Below, one piece after another: positions 26,087-34,295 of a stretch of 51,387 nucleotides of DNA. The stretch is taken from the NCBI GenBank assembly GCA_013287335.1, contig JABDDZ010000005.1, positions 75 through 51,461 of the forward strand, read 5' to 3'. This stretch comes from Chlamydiota bacterium. Lineage in GTDB: Bacteria; Chlamydiota; Chlamydiia; Chlamydiales; JAAKFR01. The position numbers were made by a program, and so were the translations under genes. The stretch's first letter is position 1. Each line of letters begins with the position of its first letter. Below the pieces are notes generated by a model that saw only the letters and a list, made by a program, of their open reading frames with translations, was not told the DNA's origin and searched no databases.

Positions 26087-26437
26087 ATGAAAATCCATGA
26101 AGAGAAAAAGGGGAAGGCCACTGTGTTTGCACTTGTTGGAAGGCTTGATAGCAGTACTTCTCAAGATGTAGAGCAGCAAATCACTGGAGCGATCCAAGGA
26201 GGCACGAAAGATGTGGTCTTGGATTTTACCTCTTTAGAGTACATCTCTTCTGCGGGGATCAGGGTTTTGGTTCATTGCCATAAAGAAATTGAAAAACAGG
26301 GAGGTCATATCTACCTCGCATCTGTTCCAAAACCTATCGAAAATGTCTTGTATATCACCGGATTTTTACCCTACTTCACACTCTTTGAAAAACCAAATGA
26401 AGCAGTTGATGCCCTTAATCAAGAAGAAGGCCATTGA
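26087..26437 (+). CDS. rsbV: Anti-sigma-factor antagonist (STAS domain)
   Basis: The 116-residue STAS protein is of RsbV/SpoIIAA type. Blocks VGRLDSSTSQDVE, VVLDFTSLEYISSAGIRVLV and the C-terminal GF.PYF are typical. The Ser in YISSAG is the usual site for phosphorylation by an RsbW-type kinase; unphosphorylated, it would release the kinase from its target. The ATG at 26087 has AGGGAG at ideal spacing; an upstream ATG at 26069 adds six residues and lacks a site. In Chlamydia this partner-switching module has been linked to sigma factor control and energy metabolism. Confidence 0.92.
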   Translation: MKIHEEKKGKATVFALVGRLDSSTSQDVEQQITGAIQGGTKDVVLDFTSLEYISSAGIRVLVHCHKEIEKQGGHIYLASVPKPIENVLYITGFLPYFTLFEKPNEAVDALNQEEGH

Positions 26438-26491
26438 GTAAAAATCATTCAAAGAATATGATCCTCACTATCTTTCATACCCACAAGTATT

Positions 26492-28411
26492 ATGCGTCGA
26501 TCGATCTGTTTAAGTGAACCAGGTGCCGCCCGTGCAGGCAAAACCGGTAATTGGAAATTTCATTACACTACCGCTCTCCCTTTGCAAAAAGAGGCGCGGC
26601 TGAAGTTTGACATCCAGAGTCTTGGGAGGGATATCGATTGGGATATTCCCACAAGTGACCTGACAGAAGAGAGCAATGTGATCTATGCCCTTTTGGAAGA
26701 TGGGACCCTTTTAGAGGCCAATGAGGTTGAAGTTCCTGACAGTTTTATTCCTCAATATGAGTTTACTCTTCCCACCTCTTTGAAAATTGGAAGTAAATTC
26801 ACAATCGTGATCGGAGCTCCTCCCAAATCCAAAAAGAAGCCAGAAGAAGCTGGCAATAAATGCCAGCTCACAATCCAAAGACGCCGTCCTTTCCTGCTCT
26901 ATATCGATCCAAAGGGAAAGGGAAATTTTGAAGAGCCCGAAATGTTTACTGTGGATATTAGAGGAGGCCCCCTCCATTTTATCCGTATTCTATCTCCCTC
27001 CTTTGTTGCTAAAAATAAACGTTTTGATGTCACCGTACGCTTTGAAGACCACTATGGTAACCTCACCAATTTTGCACCCGAAGATACTCTCATTGAGCTC
27101 TCTTACGAACACTTAAGAGAAAACCTTAATTGGAAGCTCTTTGTTCCGGAAACGGGTTTTGTGATTCTTCCCAATCTCTATTTTAACGAAGAAGGCATCT
27201 ATCGCATCTGCCTGCGCAATCTTAAAAACCAGGAGACCTTCTTTTCTGCTCCTATAAAGTGCTTTCCCGATAGCGAACGCAGTCTTTTTTGGGGACTTTT
27301 ACATGGGGAGTCGGAACGGGTTGACTCAACAGAAAATATAGAGAGCTGTTTACGCCACTTCCGAGATGATAAGCATTTGAATTTTTATGGAACTTCCTGC
27401 TTTGATTCTCAAGAAGAGACTACTAACGATATGTGGAAAGTCATCTCTCAAAATATTCAAGATTTTAATGAAGAGGATCGATTTATCACTTTTCTGGGTT
27501 TTCAATATCCGGGTACATCTCCTAAAGAAGGCGTGCGCCATCTGATTTACGCAAAAGATAATAAGCCCATTTTACGTCAAAAAGATAGTAAGAGCTCCAC
27601 TCTTGGAAAAATCTATAAGAGCCACTCCCCCAAAGATTTCATCTCCATCCCGACCTTTACGATGGGAGAGGGCAATTCGTACGATTTTAGTGAATTTACC
27701 CCTGAATATGAACGTGTTGTTGAGATCTATAATGCCTGGGGTTGCAGCGAAAGAACCAAAAAACGGGGCAATAGCCATCCTATTGCCTACGAAGAGGGGG
27801 GTAAAGGTATTGGCGAGGATCCCGCCGGTGCAATTGAAGAGGCCCTAAAAGCCGGCCACCGTTTTGGCTTTGTAGCAGGCGGCCTCGACGATCGAGGGAT
27901 CTATAGTGATTTTTTTGAAAGCGAACAGATCCAATATTCACCCGGTCTAACTGCCATCTGCGCCGGCAAACATAATCGAGAATCTCTTCTGGAAGCTTTG
28001 AATCAAAGAAGCTGCTATGCAACGACCGGAGAGAGGATCATTGTGGGCTTTCTTATTGCGGGCCAGCAAATGGGCTCTGAGCTTTCTATTACTTCCAAGC
28101 CAGGCCTAAAAGTTAACCGTCACATCTCAGGTTATGTCGCAGGGACAGACGCGATCAAAACCCTTGAGATCCTACGCTGCGGAGAGGTGATAAAAACCTT
28201 TCATCCCAAAAGCTATCATATCGATTATTCTTATGATGATATGATCAATTTTGAAGAAGTTGCATTGAAAAAACCTGATCTTTCCCCCTTTCTTTACTAC
28301 TACCTCCGTGTTACCCAGGAGGATGGTCATATGGCTTGGAGCTCCCCCATCTGGATTGATCTAGAAGCGATCCCCAAACTCCCCCCCAACTCCTCTCCGA
28401 TCAAACCCTAA
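26492..28411 (+). CDS. DUF3604 (PHP-superfamily-like) protein
   Basis: The 639-residue protein has a beta-rich N-terminal half (residues 30-265) and a C-terminal half resembling DUF3604/PHP-type metallo-hydrolases: LLHGESERVDS, a FLGFQYPG strand, the block HRFGFVAGGLDDRG, and SLLEALNQRSCYATTG near residue 505. Several His and Asp residues expected for a metal site are present, but some (for example the second His of the first motif) are replaced. No signal peptide is seen. From memory a homologue sits between rsbV and the menaquinone genes in Chlamydia. Function unknown. The ATG lacks an obvious Shine-Dalgarno. Confidence 0.82.
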   Translation: MRRSICLSEPGAARAGKTGNWKFHYTTALPLQKEARLKFDIQSLGRDIDWDIPTSDLTEESNVIYALLEDGTLLEANEVEVPDSFIPQYEFTLPTSLKIGSKFTIVIGAPPKSKKKPEEAGNKCQLTIQRRRPFLLYIDPKGKGNFEEPEMFTVDIRGGPLHFIRILSPSFVAKNKRFDVTVRFEDHYGNLTNFAPEDTLIELSYEHLRENLNWKLFVPETGFVILPNLYFNEEGIYRICLRNLKNQETFFSAPIKCFPDSERSLFWGLLHGESERVDSTENIESCLRHFRDDKHLNFYGTSCFDSQEETTNDMWKVISQNIQDFNEEDRFITFLGFQYPGTSPKEGVRHLIYAKDNKPILRQKDSKSSTLGKIYKSHSPKDFISIPTFTMGEGNSYDFSEFTPEYERVVEIYNAWGCSERTKKRGNSHPIAYEEGGKGIGEDPAGAIEEALKAGHRFGFVAGGLDDRGIYSDFFESEQIQYSPGLTAICAGKHNRESLLEALNQRSCYATTGERIIVGFLIAGQQMGSELSITSKPGLKVNRHISGYVAGTDAIKTLEILRCGEVIKTFHPKSYHIDYSYDDMINFEEVALKKPDLSPFLYYYLRVTQEDGHMAWSSPIWIDLEAIPKLPPNSSPIKP

Positions 28412-28420
28412 AAAAAAGAA

Positions 28421-28444
28421 TCGGGTTTGCCCGCGGGCAACCCC
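28421..28444 (-). terminator. Strong G+C-rich hairpin after the DUF3604 gene
   Basis: Arms of 11-12 bases (left TCGGGTTTGCCC, right GGGCAACCCCGA) pair with one mismatch around a GC loop. On the minus strand the stem is followed by TTC and a run of seven or more T. On the plus strand the A-run precedes it and no T-run follows, so as an intrinsic terminator it faces the minus strand although flanking genes are on plus. It may still end the DUF3604 transcript or act in RNA stability. Confidence 0.45.
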
Positions 28445-28548
28445 GACTCTATTCCTAAAGTCGATTCTGTGGTGCTTATCTATTATTTCTTGCGAAGTTA
28501 TTCGCCATTTTGGTAGCGTCATTTTTTCCCTTCATCCCGGTTTTGGTA

Positions 28549-28761
28549 ATGAATTCTCTTTCTACAATCATCGCAAGCATAATTTTGATGGGCGTGGTTG
28601 TCATTTTTCTAGGAATTGGTTGGATTCTTACAGGTAAATCACGCCTCCGCGGCAAAGGCTGCGGATATATCCCCTCCAAAGACAATAAAAATAACACATG
28701 TGGAACTTGCGGCAAGACTACAAGCTGCAAAGAAGAAGAAGAAAATAAGGAAGAAAAATGA
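28549..28761 (+). CDS. nqrM: NqrM-like small Cys-rich membrane protein
   Basis: The 70-residue protein has one N-terminal transmembrane helix (residues 6-28) followed by a short segment with four cysteines (Cys38, Cys51, Cys54, Cys60), including a C-x-x-C, and an acidic tail. This layout resembles NqrM (DUF539), needed to place the iron centre between NqrD and NqrE of the Na+-translocating NADH:quinone reductase. The match is in pattern, not in long identity; a FeoB-associated Cys-rich protein is an alternative. The ATG at 28549 is preferred over a TTG at 28510. It overlaps mqnE by 4 bases, linking it to quinone synthesis. Confidence 0.65.
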   Translation: MNSLSTIIASIILMGVVVIFLGIGWILTGKSRLRGKGCGYIPSKDNKNNTCGTCGKTTSCKEEEENKEEK

Positions 28762-29870
28762 GTCAAGCAGTTGTAGAAGAATGTGTACAATCGATGCCTA
28801 CTCCTTTCTTAAAGGAGATAAGTAGAAAAATTCGAGAACATAAGCGGCTTAACGAAGAGGAGGGCTTAGAGCTTCTCAAACTCACAAATGAGGAGGAGAT
28901 TCAAGCTGTTGGCAAGCTTGCTGACTGGGTGAGAAAAGAGAAAGTAGGAGATATCGTCCACTTTGCCTCGACGTTATACATTCATCCGACAAATCTCTGT
29001 GAGCTCAATTGCCCTTTCTGCTCTTTTTATGCAAAGCCGGGATGGGAAAAGGCCTGGTTTCTCACGCCTGAGCAGATTGAGCAAAAAATTGCCCGCTTTC
29101 TTCCAGGAGAGTTAACTGAAATCCATATCGTGGGAGGACTTTGGAAAGAGTGTGATCTGCCCTACTACCAGGATCTTTTCACACGCATTAAAAGACTTAA
29201 TCCCAACTATCACATTAAAGCATTAACTGCCGTAGAATATGATTTTTTAGCAAAGCTTCACAATATTTCTGTAGAAGAGGTCTTTCTTCGCATGATGGAA
29301 TGGGGATTAGGCTCCCTTCCTGGCGGCGGGGCTGAAGTACTTGATGAGGAGATCCGGGGAAAGATCGCTCCCGGAAAGATCACCTCTGATGAGTTCCTCA
29401 ATATCCATAGAATTGCCCATTCTCTTGGACTCTCATCAAACATTACAATGCTCTTTGATCATATAGAAACTCCACAGCATCTCATTAATCACATTAGCAA
29501 AGTCCGAGAACTTCAAGATATTACAGGAGGATTTAAGACATTTATTCCCCTTAAATTCGGAGAGGAGGGAAATGCCCTTGGGAAGAGAAAAAACCGGTTA
29601 ATTAAAAAAAATATCCCCCTTGTCTATGCAGTGAGCCGCCTTATGCTTGATAACATCAAGCATATTAAGGTCTTATGGAATTATTTGGGAGTCGATGAAG
29701 CTTTAGAGATTCTTCATTGGGGTGGAAATGATCTCTCTTCAACCAACCAGGAAGAAAAAATCATCACGATGGCAGGTGGAGTGAAAATCAAAATGGATGA
29801 GGCAACAATGAACCAGCTTATCCTTTCGCAAAACCGGATCCCCAAACTCCTCCATACCGGAGAGATTTAG
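28758..29870 (+). CDS. mqnE: Aminodeoxyfutalosine synthase (radical SAM)
   Basis: The 370-residue radical SAM enzyme joins 3-[(1-carboxyvinyl)oxy]benzoate with the adenosyl radical of SAM in the futalosine pathway of menaquinone synthesis. The [4Fe-4S] ligands are Cys81, Cys85 and Cys88 (C-x3-C-x2-C). The segments EIHIVGGL, HIKALTAVE, GLGSLPGGGAEV, MLFDHIET and LQDITGGFKTFIPL are closer to MqnE than to the related MqnC. It overlaps the NqrM-like gene at its start and is followed by mqnA after 6 bases. The start has GGAAGAAAA as ribosome-binding site. Confidence 0.92.
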   Translation: MSQAVVEECVQSMPTPFLKEISRKIREHKRLNEEEGLELLKLTNEEEIQAVGKLADWVRKEKVGDIVHFASTLYIHPTNLCELNCPFCSFYAKPGWEKAWFLTPEQIEQKIARFLPGELTEIHIVGGLWKECDLPYYQDLFTRIKRLNPNYHIKALTAVEYDFLAKLHNISVEEVFLRMMEWGLGSLPGGGAEVLDEEIRGKIAPGKITSDEFLNIHRIAHSLGLSSNITMLFDHIETPQHLINHISKVRELQDITGGFKTFIPLKFGEEGNALGKRKNRLIKKNIPLVYAVSRLMLDNIKHIKVLWNYLGVDEALEILHWGGNDLSSTNQEEKIITMAGGVKIKMDEATMNQLILSQNRIPKLLHTGEI

Positions 29871-29876
29871 GAGAAT

Positions 29877-30647
29877 ATGTTATCGGTAGGCTTTATTGAT
29901 TACATTAACTCTTACCCTCTTAATGGAGCTTTCCGTTTAAAAAAAATCAATCCCCAGGCCCAGCTTACCTTCCAAGTACCAAGCGAGCTCAATAGGATGC
30001 TAAGAGATAACACTCTCGATGCAAGCTTTATTAGCCTATATGAGTTTGTGGAGGGAGATTATATCCCCATTGGGGAGTTTGGAATTGCAGCGCAAGATGC
30101 CATACTCAGTGTAAATCTATATATTAAAAATTCCCTCTCCTCTCTTCATCACGCAAAAGTTGGAGTGACCTCCGAGAGTGCCACATCCGTACAGCTTTTA
30201 AAGATCCTCTGCCGCCACTTTTGGAATGTCTCTCCCCATTTTGAGATTTTAAACCCCGCCCTTCCCCTCTCCGACTATGAGGGGATTTTACTAATTGGAG
30301 ATAGGGCTCTTAAAAATCTTACCCTGCCCGGCTTTACAACAATTGACCTGGCAACCGAGTGGTATGAAAAAACCGGTACCCCTTGCGTTTTTGCTGTTTT
30401 TGCCGCCCAAAAAAACCTCTCCCTTCAAAAAAAAGAGGCTCTCGCTCTCTTTACCGAAAGGCTAAAAGAGAGTTTAAACTGGTCAATAGCGCACCCTGAA
30501 GAGATTACAATGCTGGCCTCTCAAAAAACAGGAGTATCAAAAGAAGTGATAGAAAAGTATTATCAGATTTGCCATTTCAAACTTGGGAGTGAGCATAAAA
30601 ACGCCATTCACCTCTTTAAAGAGCTAGCTAATGGAATACTCTGCTGA
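29877..30647 (+). CDS. mqnA: Chorismate dehydratase (menaquinone, futalosine pathway)
   Basis: The 256-residue protein has a periplasmic-binding-protein-like fold used as enzyme. MqnA dehydrates chorismate to 3-[(1-carboxyvinyl)oxy]benzoate, the substrate of MqnE upstream. Typical segments are GFIDYINSYPL at the N-terminus, PSELNRML, LDASFISLYEF, VGVTSESATSVQLLK, LLIGDRAL and TGTPCVFAVFA. No signal peptide is present, as expected for the cytosolic enzyme. AGGAGA lies just before the ATG. It overlaps menG by 17 bases. Confidence 0.9.
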   Translation: MLSVGFIDYINSYPLNGAFRLKKINPQAQLTFQVPSELNRMLRDNTLDASFISLYEFVEGDYIPIGEFGIAAQDAILSVNLYIKNSLSSLHHAKVGVTSESATSVQLLKILCRHFWNVSPHFEILNPALPLSDYEGILLIGDRALKNLTLPGFTTIDLATEWYEKTGTPCVFAVFAAQKNLSLQKKEALALFTERLKESLNWSIAHPEEITMLASQKTGVSKEVIEKYYQICHFKLGSEHKNAIHLFKELANGILC

Positions 30648-31332
30648 AGAACCTGCTTCTATCCAATCCCTATTCAATAGTATTGCCAAATCCTATGACA
30701 GGATGAATTTTATCCTCTCTATGGGACTCTATCGTCTCTGGAACCGCCGTTTAATCAATGCAGCCCGGAGCGAATCGGGAAATGATCTTCTCGATCTTTG
30801 TGCCGGAACAGGGGAGATCGCCTATGGGTTTTTAAATAAAAATCCGCAAGGGCATGCGACCCTTCTCGACTTTTCAGAGGAGATGATTGAAATTGCACGG
30901 CAAAAAGGGGGAGATTTAACTGAGAGATGCAAATACTGCGTAGCTGATGCCGAGAAGATTCCCTTTCAAGAGAACTCTTTTGAGACAATCACTCTAGCTT
31001 ATGGCCTACGCAATATCAAAGAGCCTCTTCTATGCGCACAGGAGGGCTTTCGGGTCTTGCGAAAAGGGGGAGTTTTTGCCATCCTGGAACTGACGCGCCC
31101 CCGCTTTTTTATCCTGCGTTCTCTGCATTATCTTTTTCTGAAAACATTTCTTCCACTTTTAGGCCGCCTACTTGCCAATAATGAGGCTGCCTATAAATAT
31201 CTTTGCGATAGCATCAACCATTTTATCTCACCCGAAGAAGTGCAAAAAATGCTTCTAAATACCGGGTTTTCAACAGTCAAAGTCACACCTCTTTTTGGTG
31301 GCGTCGCCACCCTCTTTCTCGCTAAAAAATAA
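30631..31332 (+). CDS. menG: Demethylmenaquinone methyltransferase
   Basis: The 233-residue SAM-dependent methyltransferase of the UbiE/MenG family performs the last methylation of menaquinone. The N-terminal SIAKSYDRMNFILS, SAM motif I LLDLCAGTGEIA, post-I LLDFSEEMIEIA, AYGLRNI and the late LELTRP are clear. The gene shares 17 bases with mqnA, so mqnE, mqnA and menG are one operon. It is convergent with the ABC transporter gene at 31404, with no strong terminator between them. Confidence 0.93.
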   Translation: MEYSAEEPASIQSLFNSIAKSYDRMNFILSMGLYRLWNRRLINAARSESGNDLLDLCAGTGEIAYGFLNKNPQGHATLLDFSEEMIEIARQKGGDLTERCKYCVADAEKIPFQENSFETITLAYGLRNIKEPLLCAQEGFRVLRKGGVFAILELTRPRFFILRSLHYLFLKTFLPLLGRLLANNEAAYKYLCDSINHFISPEEVQKMLLNTGFSTVKVTPLFGGVATLFLAKK

Positions 31333-31362
31333 AATTTTACCCATTTTTGATTAACAATACAC

Positions 31363-31383
31363 GCGGGCACCGGCACGGGCACG
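31363..31383 (+). repeat. Short G+C-rich iteration between menG and the ABC gene
   Basis: The 71-base gap between convergent genes holds three near copies of CGGGCAC in tandem (GCGGGCAC, CGGCAC, GGGCAC). It stands out against the AT-rich flanks. No function is evident. Confidence 0.4.
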
Positions 31384-31403
31384 ATTAGATCTTATTCAAA
31401 CCC

Positions 31404-34295
31404 TTAGAGAGATTGTCGTTGGAGCATGTCGGCAAAAAGGCCAGGCACTCCTGCAAGCTCTTCGTAGGTGCCTATTTGGACAAATTCCCCTTTTTTCATC
31501 ACATAGATCCTGTCGGCATTCCTAACCGTATTAAGACGGTGGGCAATGACGATGCGCGTCACATCGAGCTGGTCGATGCTTTTGATCACCTTTTCCTGAT
31601 TTCGAGTGTCAAGAGCGCTTGTTGCTTCATCTAAGAGAAGGATTTTAGGTTTGGGAAGAAGGGCACGCGCAATCAGAAGCCTCTGCTTCTGCCCTCCGGA
31701 AAGGGTACTCCCTCCTATAGAGAGGTAGGTATGCAAACCCATGGGAAAGGATTCAACATCCTCTGCAAATCCGGAAATTTCAAGGGCGCGCTCCACATCA
31801 TCGGGTTTGTAAATGCCCCCACAGGTGATGTTGTCATAGATGGAACCCGCAACGACCCCCTCCTCTTGTAAAACAACACCCAGCTGTCTACGAAAGTCAA
31901 CCATTGCAAGAGTGGCAAGATCTTTATTATCATAATAAATAGCTCCCGAGGTCGGTCTTTCAAAGCCGAGGAGAAGGCGGATAAGTGTTGATTTGCCGCA
32001 GCCAGATGCTCCCACAATCCCAATAAATTCCTTGGGATTAGCCTTTAAGGTTATATTTTGTAAAGTATTGCTCTCATTATCTTCATATTTAAAGTAAACC
32101 TCATCAACATGGATCTCCCCATTTAATTTACCGGGACTCTCTGTTTTCAATTGCTCTTCAAGCGGCTCTTTTACAATTACTTCCGTCCTCTCCCACAGGG
32201 GCAAAATCGGTGTCAATTCCAAAAGGGTATTGCTGAGGTCGGTCATTGCAAGATAAAAACTGACAAAGGCGATATTGAAAGCTAAAAAGGCTCCAATAGT
32301 TATTTTCTCATGGCTTCCTATCATATAGCCGAAAATCGCCATATACATGAGAAAGGGAAGAATATAATTCATCACTGTCACAATATTCTTCACATGCAAA
32401 GAGCGGATTTCGACTTTTTTATACTTCGCAAATAGATGGGCCCATTTTGAAAAAGCATTATTCTCAGCTCCTGCTACCCGTAATTTTCCAACTGTCGAAA
32501 TAATCTGGATCAGGAAAGAATTAATATTCCCATCTAGCTCGTAGAATTCTCTTTGCATGAGGGCATAAAGCCGTACGCAGATGAGGGTGATTATGAAGCT
32601 CGAAGCGAGAATTACAAGAGAGATCAGCGTGAGGATAGGGGCAAAAATAGCCATAGCAAAAAGGTAAAAAATAGAGAAGAACCCCGACAATAAAGCGCGG
32701 GTTGCACTTCCACTTAATAGAGCTCGCATCCACTCAGCCGATATAACGCGCATAATCAAATTACCCGTTGTATAACGGCGGAAAAAACGGAGAGGTAATT
32801 TGAGTAAGCGGTCCCAAAGGGCTGCCTGAATCTGATCGCTCGATCTCCCCTCTAGACGCGCGAGGATAAGAGAGCGAAAATAAAGGAAGAGACCGGCACT
32901 AAGAGCACTCATAAATAAGGCGATCCCAATCTGCCACAAAAGGGAATAATTTGTTTCCGGTATCGCCGTATTGATTAATAGACTTGTTGCAAAGGCAGGA
33001 ACAAGAGAAATAATGGCCGCGAGGATGCTATAAAAAATGAGTGGAGTAAATTCTTTTGTATTGTGTTTCAAATAAAAATGGAGCATCTCTTTCCCTGTCT
33101 TAAGTCCACTTGGAAAAGTTGGATAGAAAGTAAATGCCCCGCGAGCCAGCTCTTTTGCATCTTCTCTTAGCACTTTTTTACGTTCAGCTGTTTCTGGATC
33201 GATCATCTCATAGTAGCCGGACCGTTTTGGGAGGAGAGCAACAGGCTTTAGACTCTCCCTATAAAAGGCAAGAAGAGGGCCAGAGTCTTTTTTCCACCAC
33301 TCGCCTATGAGGCGCACTTGTCTATAGCGTACAAGAGAGGCCTCTGTTATCTCACCTAAGAGCTGAGGGAGATCAAGGGTTTCCGGGAGATTTTTTGGCA
33401 AATGAAAGTCTGCTTTCAAAAAGGATCCAATCAGTTTGCAGGCAGCAAAAATCGATCGGACAGCTGTTTCACCGCTCACTTCAACTGCAAGAATCGGGGT
33501 GAGAACAGAGACCATATCCTGAAGGGCTTCATGGAGATGTTCATTCTCCTTGCGAGTCCGCTGCTGCGATAACTCCTCCTCCTCCTCCTTCTCGATTCTT
33601 TTCCGGTGGTAGAGATAATCAAAAAGGATTTGATGATAGAAGCTGAGCCCTTTTTTCCACTCTTCTGTCTCCCGAAAAGCTTTTACAATAGCTCCTTCAT
33701 GGCTTTTGACCCAGCCATTATAGGTAAGAGGAAAGGGACCTTTTGGAAGCCTTAAGCCTGAGTAGCCTAAAAATTCAACCTCTCCTTGAGCAATTTCAAT
33801 CCAATTAATCTTGGCTTTTTCAGCATGGGTCAAAGCCCGCTTTAAAGAGAGAGTCTCCTCTTTCCCAAGCGTTGCAGTTTCAGGAGCTTCAATCTCTTTT
33901 TGCGTCTCTGTGACGATCTCTTTCTCATAAAAATGGGCAAGAGAGTTGATCCATTGATGAATATAGGAGGAATCTTTTTCCAGACTTTTTGCAATCTCTT
34001 CCAAAGGTGCTACCCAAAGAAGGCTCTCTCTTTCGGTGATCGCAACCATCTCATGGGTAGCTTCTTGTGGAGCTTCAATCTCAAAGAGTAGAGAGGGGGC
34101 TGAAATTGTCGTAATGAGTGTGCGATGTCCTTCAGGCTTTCCTCCTTTCCTTTCAATGGCAAAAAGATTGACCGACCCTTTTTCCAGAAACCAGACGACT
34201 TCTCTCTTTTGGTGCAGATAGATGGAGTGGTTGCCCATCACTTCGCATTTTTCTTTCTTTCCGATAATCTGATTCTCAATTTCAGACATTCTCAC
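31404..34295 (-). CDS. NHLM-type bacteriocin ABC transporter, ATP-binding/permease (second subunit)
   Basis: The 963-residue protein has an N-terminal cyclic-nucleotide-binding-like beta domain (residues 15-110), a long helical linker, six transmembrane helices (about 415-690) and a C-terminal ATPase with Walker A GASGCGKST, signature LSGGQKQR and Walker B ILLLDEATSALD. This size and order match the NHLM (nitrile hydratase leader microcin) export protein that pairs with the peptidase-containing transporter. It overlaps that gene by 14 bases. Both ATP sites look active. It probably exports the modified peptides made from the precursors at 37421-38017. Confidence 0.9.
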   Translation of the reverse strand: MRMSEIENQIIGKKEKCEVMGNHSIYLHQKREVVWFLEKGSVNLFAIERKGGKPEGHRTLITTISAPSLLFEIEAPQEATHEMVAITERESLLWVAPLEEIAKSLEKDSSYIHQWINSLAHFYEKEIVTETQKEIEAPETATLGKEETLSLKRALTHAEKAKINWIEIAQGEVEFLGYSGLRLPKGPFPLTYNGWVKSHEGAIVKAFRETEEWKKGLSFYHQILFDYLYHRKRIEKEEEEELSQQRTRKENEHLHEALQDMVSVLTPILAVEVSGETAVRSIFAACKLIGSFLKADFHLPKNLPETLDLPQLLGEITEASLVRYRQVRLIGEWWKKDSGPLLAFYRESLKPVALLPKRSGYYEMIDPETAERKKVLREDAKELARGAFTFYPTFPSGLKTGKEMLHFYLKHNTKEFTPLIFYSILAAIISLVPAFATSLLINTAIPETNYSLLWQIGIALFMSALSAGLFLYFRSLILARLEGRSSDQIQAALWDRLLKLPLRFFRRYTTGNLIMRVISAEWMRALLSGSATRALLSGFFSIFYLFAMAIFAPILTLISLVILASSFIITLICVRLYALMQREFYELDGNINSFLIQIISTVGKLRVAGAENNAFSKWAHLFAKYKKVEIRSLHVKNIVTVMNYILPFLMYMAIFGYMIGSHEKITIGAFLAFNIAFVSFYLAMTDLSNTLLELTPILPLWERTEVIVKEPLEEQLKTESPGKLNGEIHVDEVYFKYEDNESNTLQNITLKANPKEFIGIVGASGCGKSTLIRLLLGFERPTSGAIYYDNKDLATLAMVDFRRQLGVVLQEEGVVAGSIYDNITCGGIYKPDDVERALEISGFAEDVESFPMGLHTYLSIGGSTLSGGQKQRLLIARALLPKPKILLLDEATSALDTRNQEKVIKSIDQLDVTRIVIAHRLNTVRNADRIYVMKKGEFVQIGTYEELAGVPGLFADMLQRQSL

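Noticed and set aside
28758-29870. Identification as MqnC (dehypoxanthine futalosine cyclase)
   Set aside because: The IHIVGGL, SLPGGGAE and HIET segments match MqnE better; both share the radical SAM cysteine motif.
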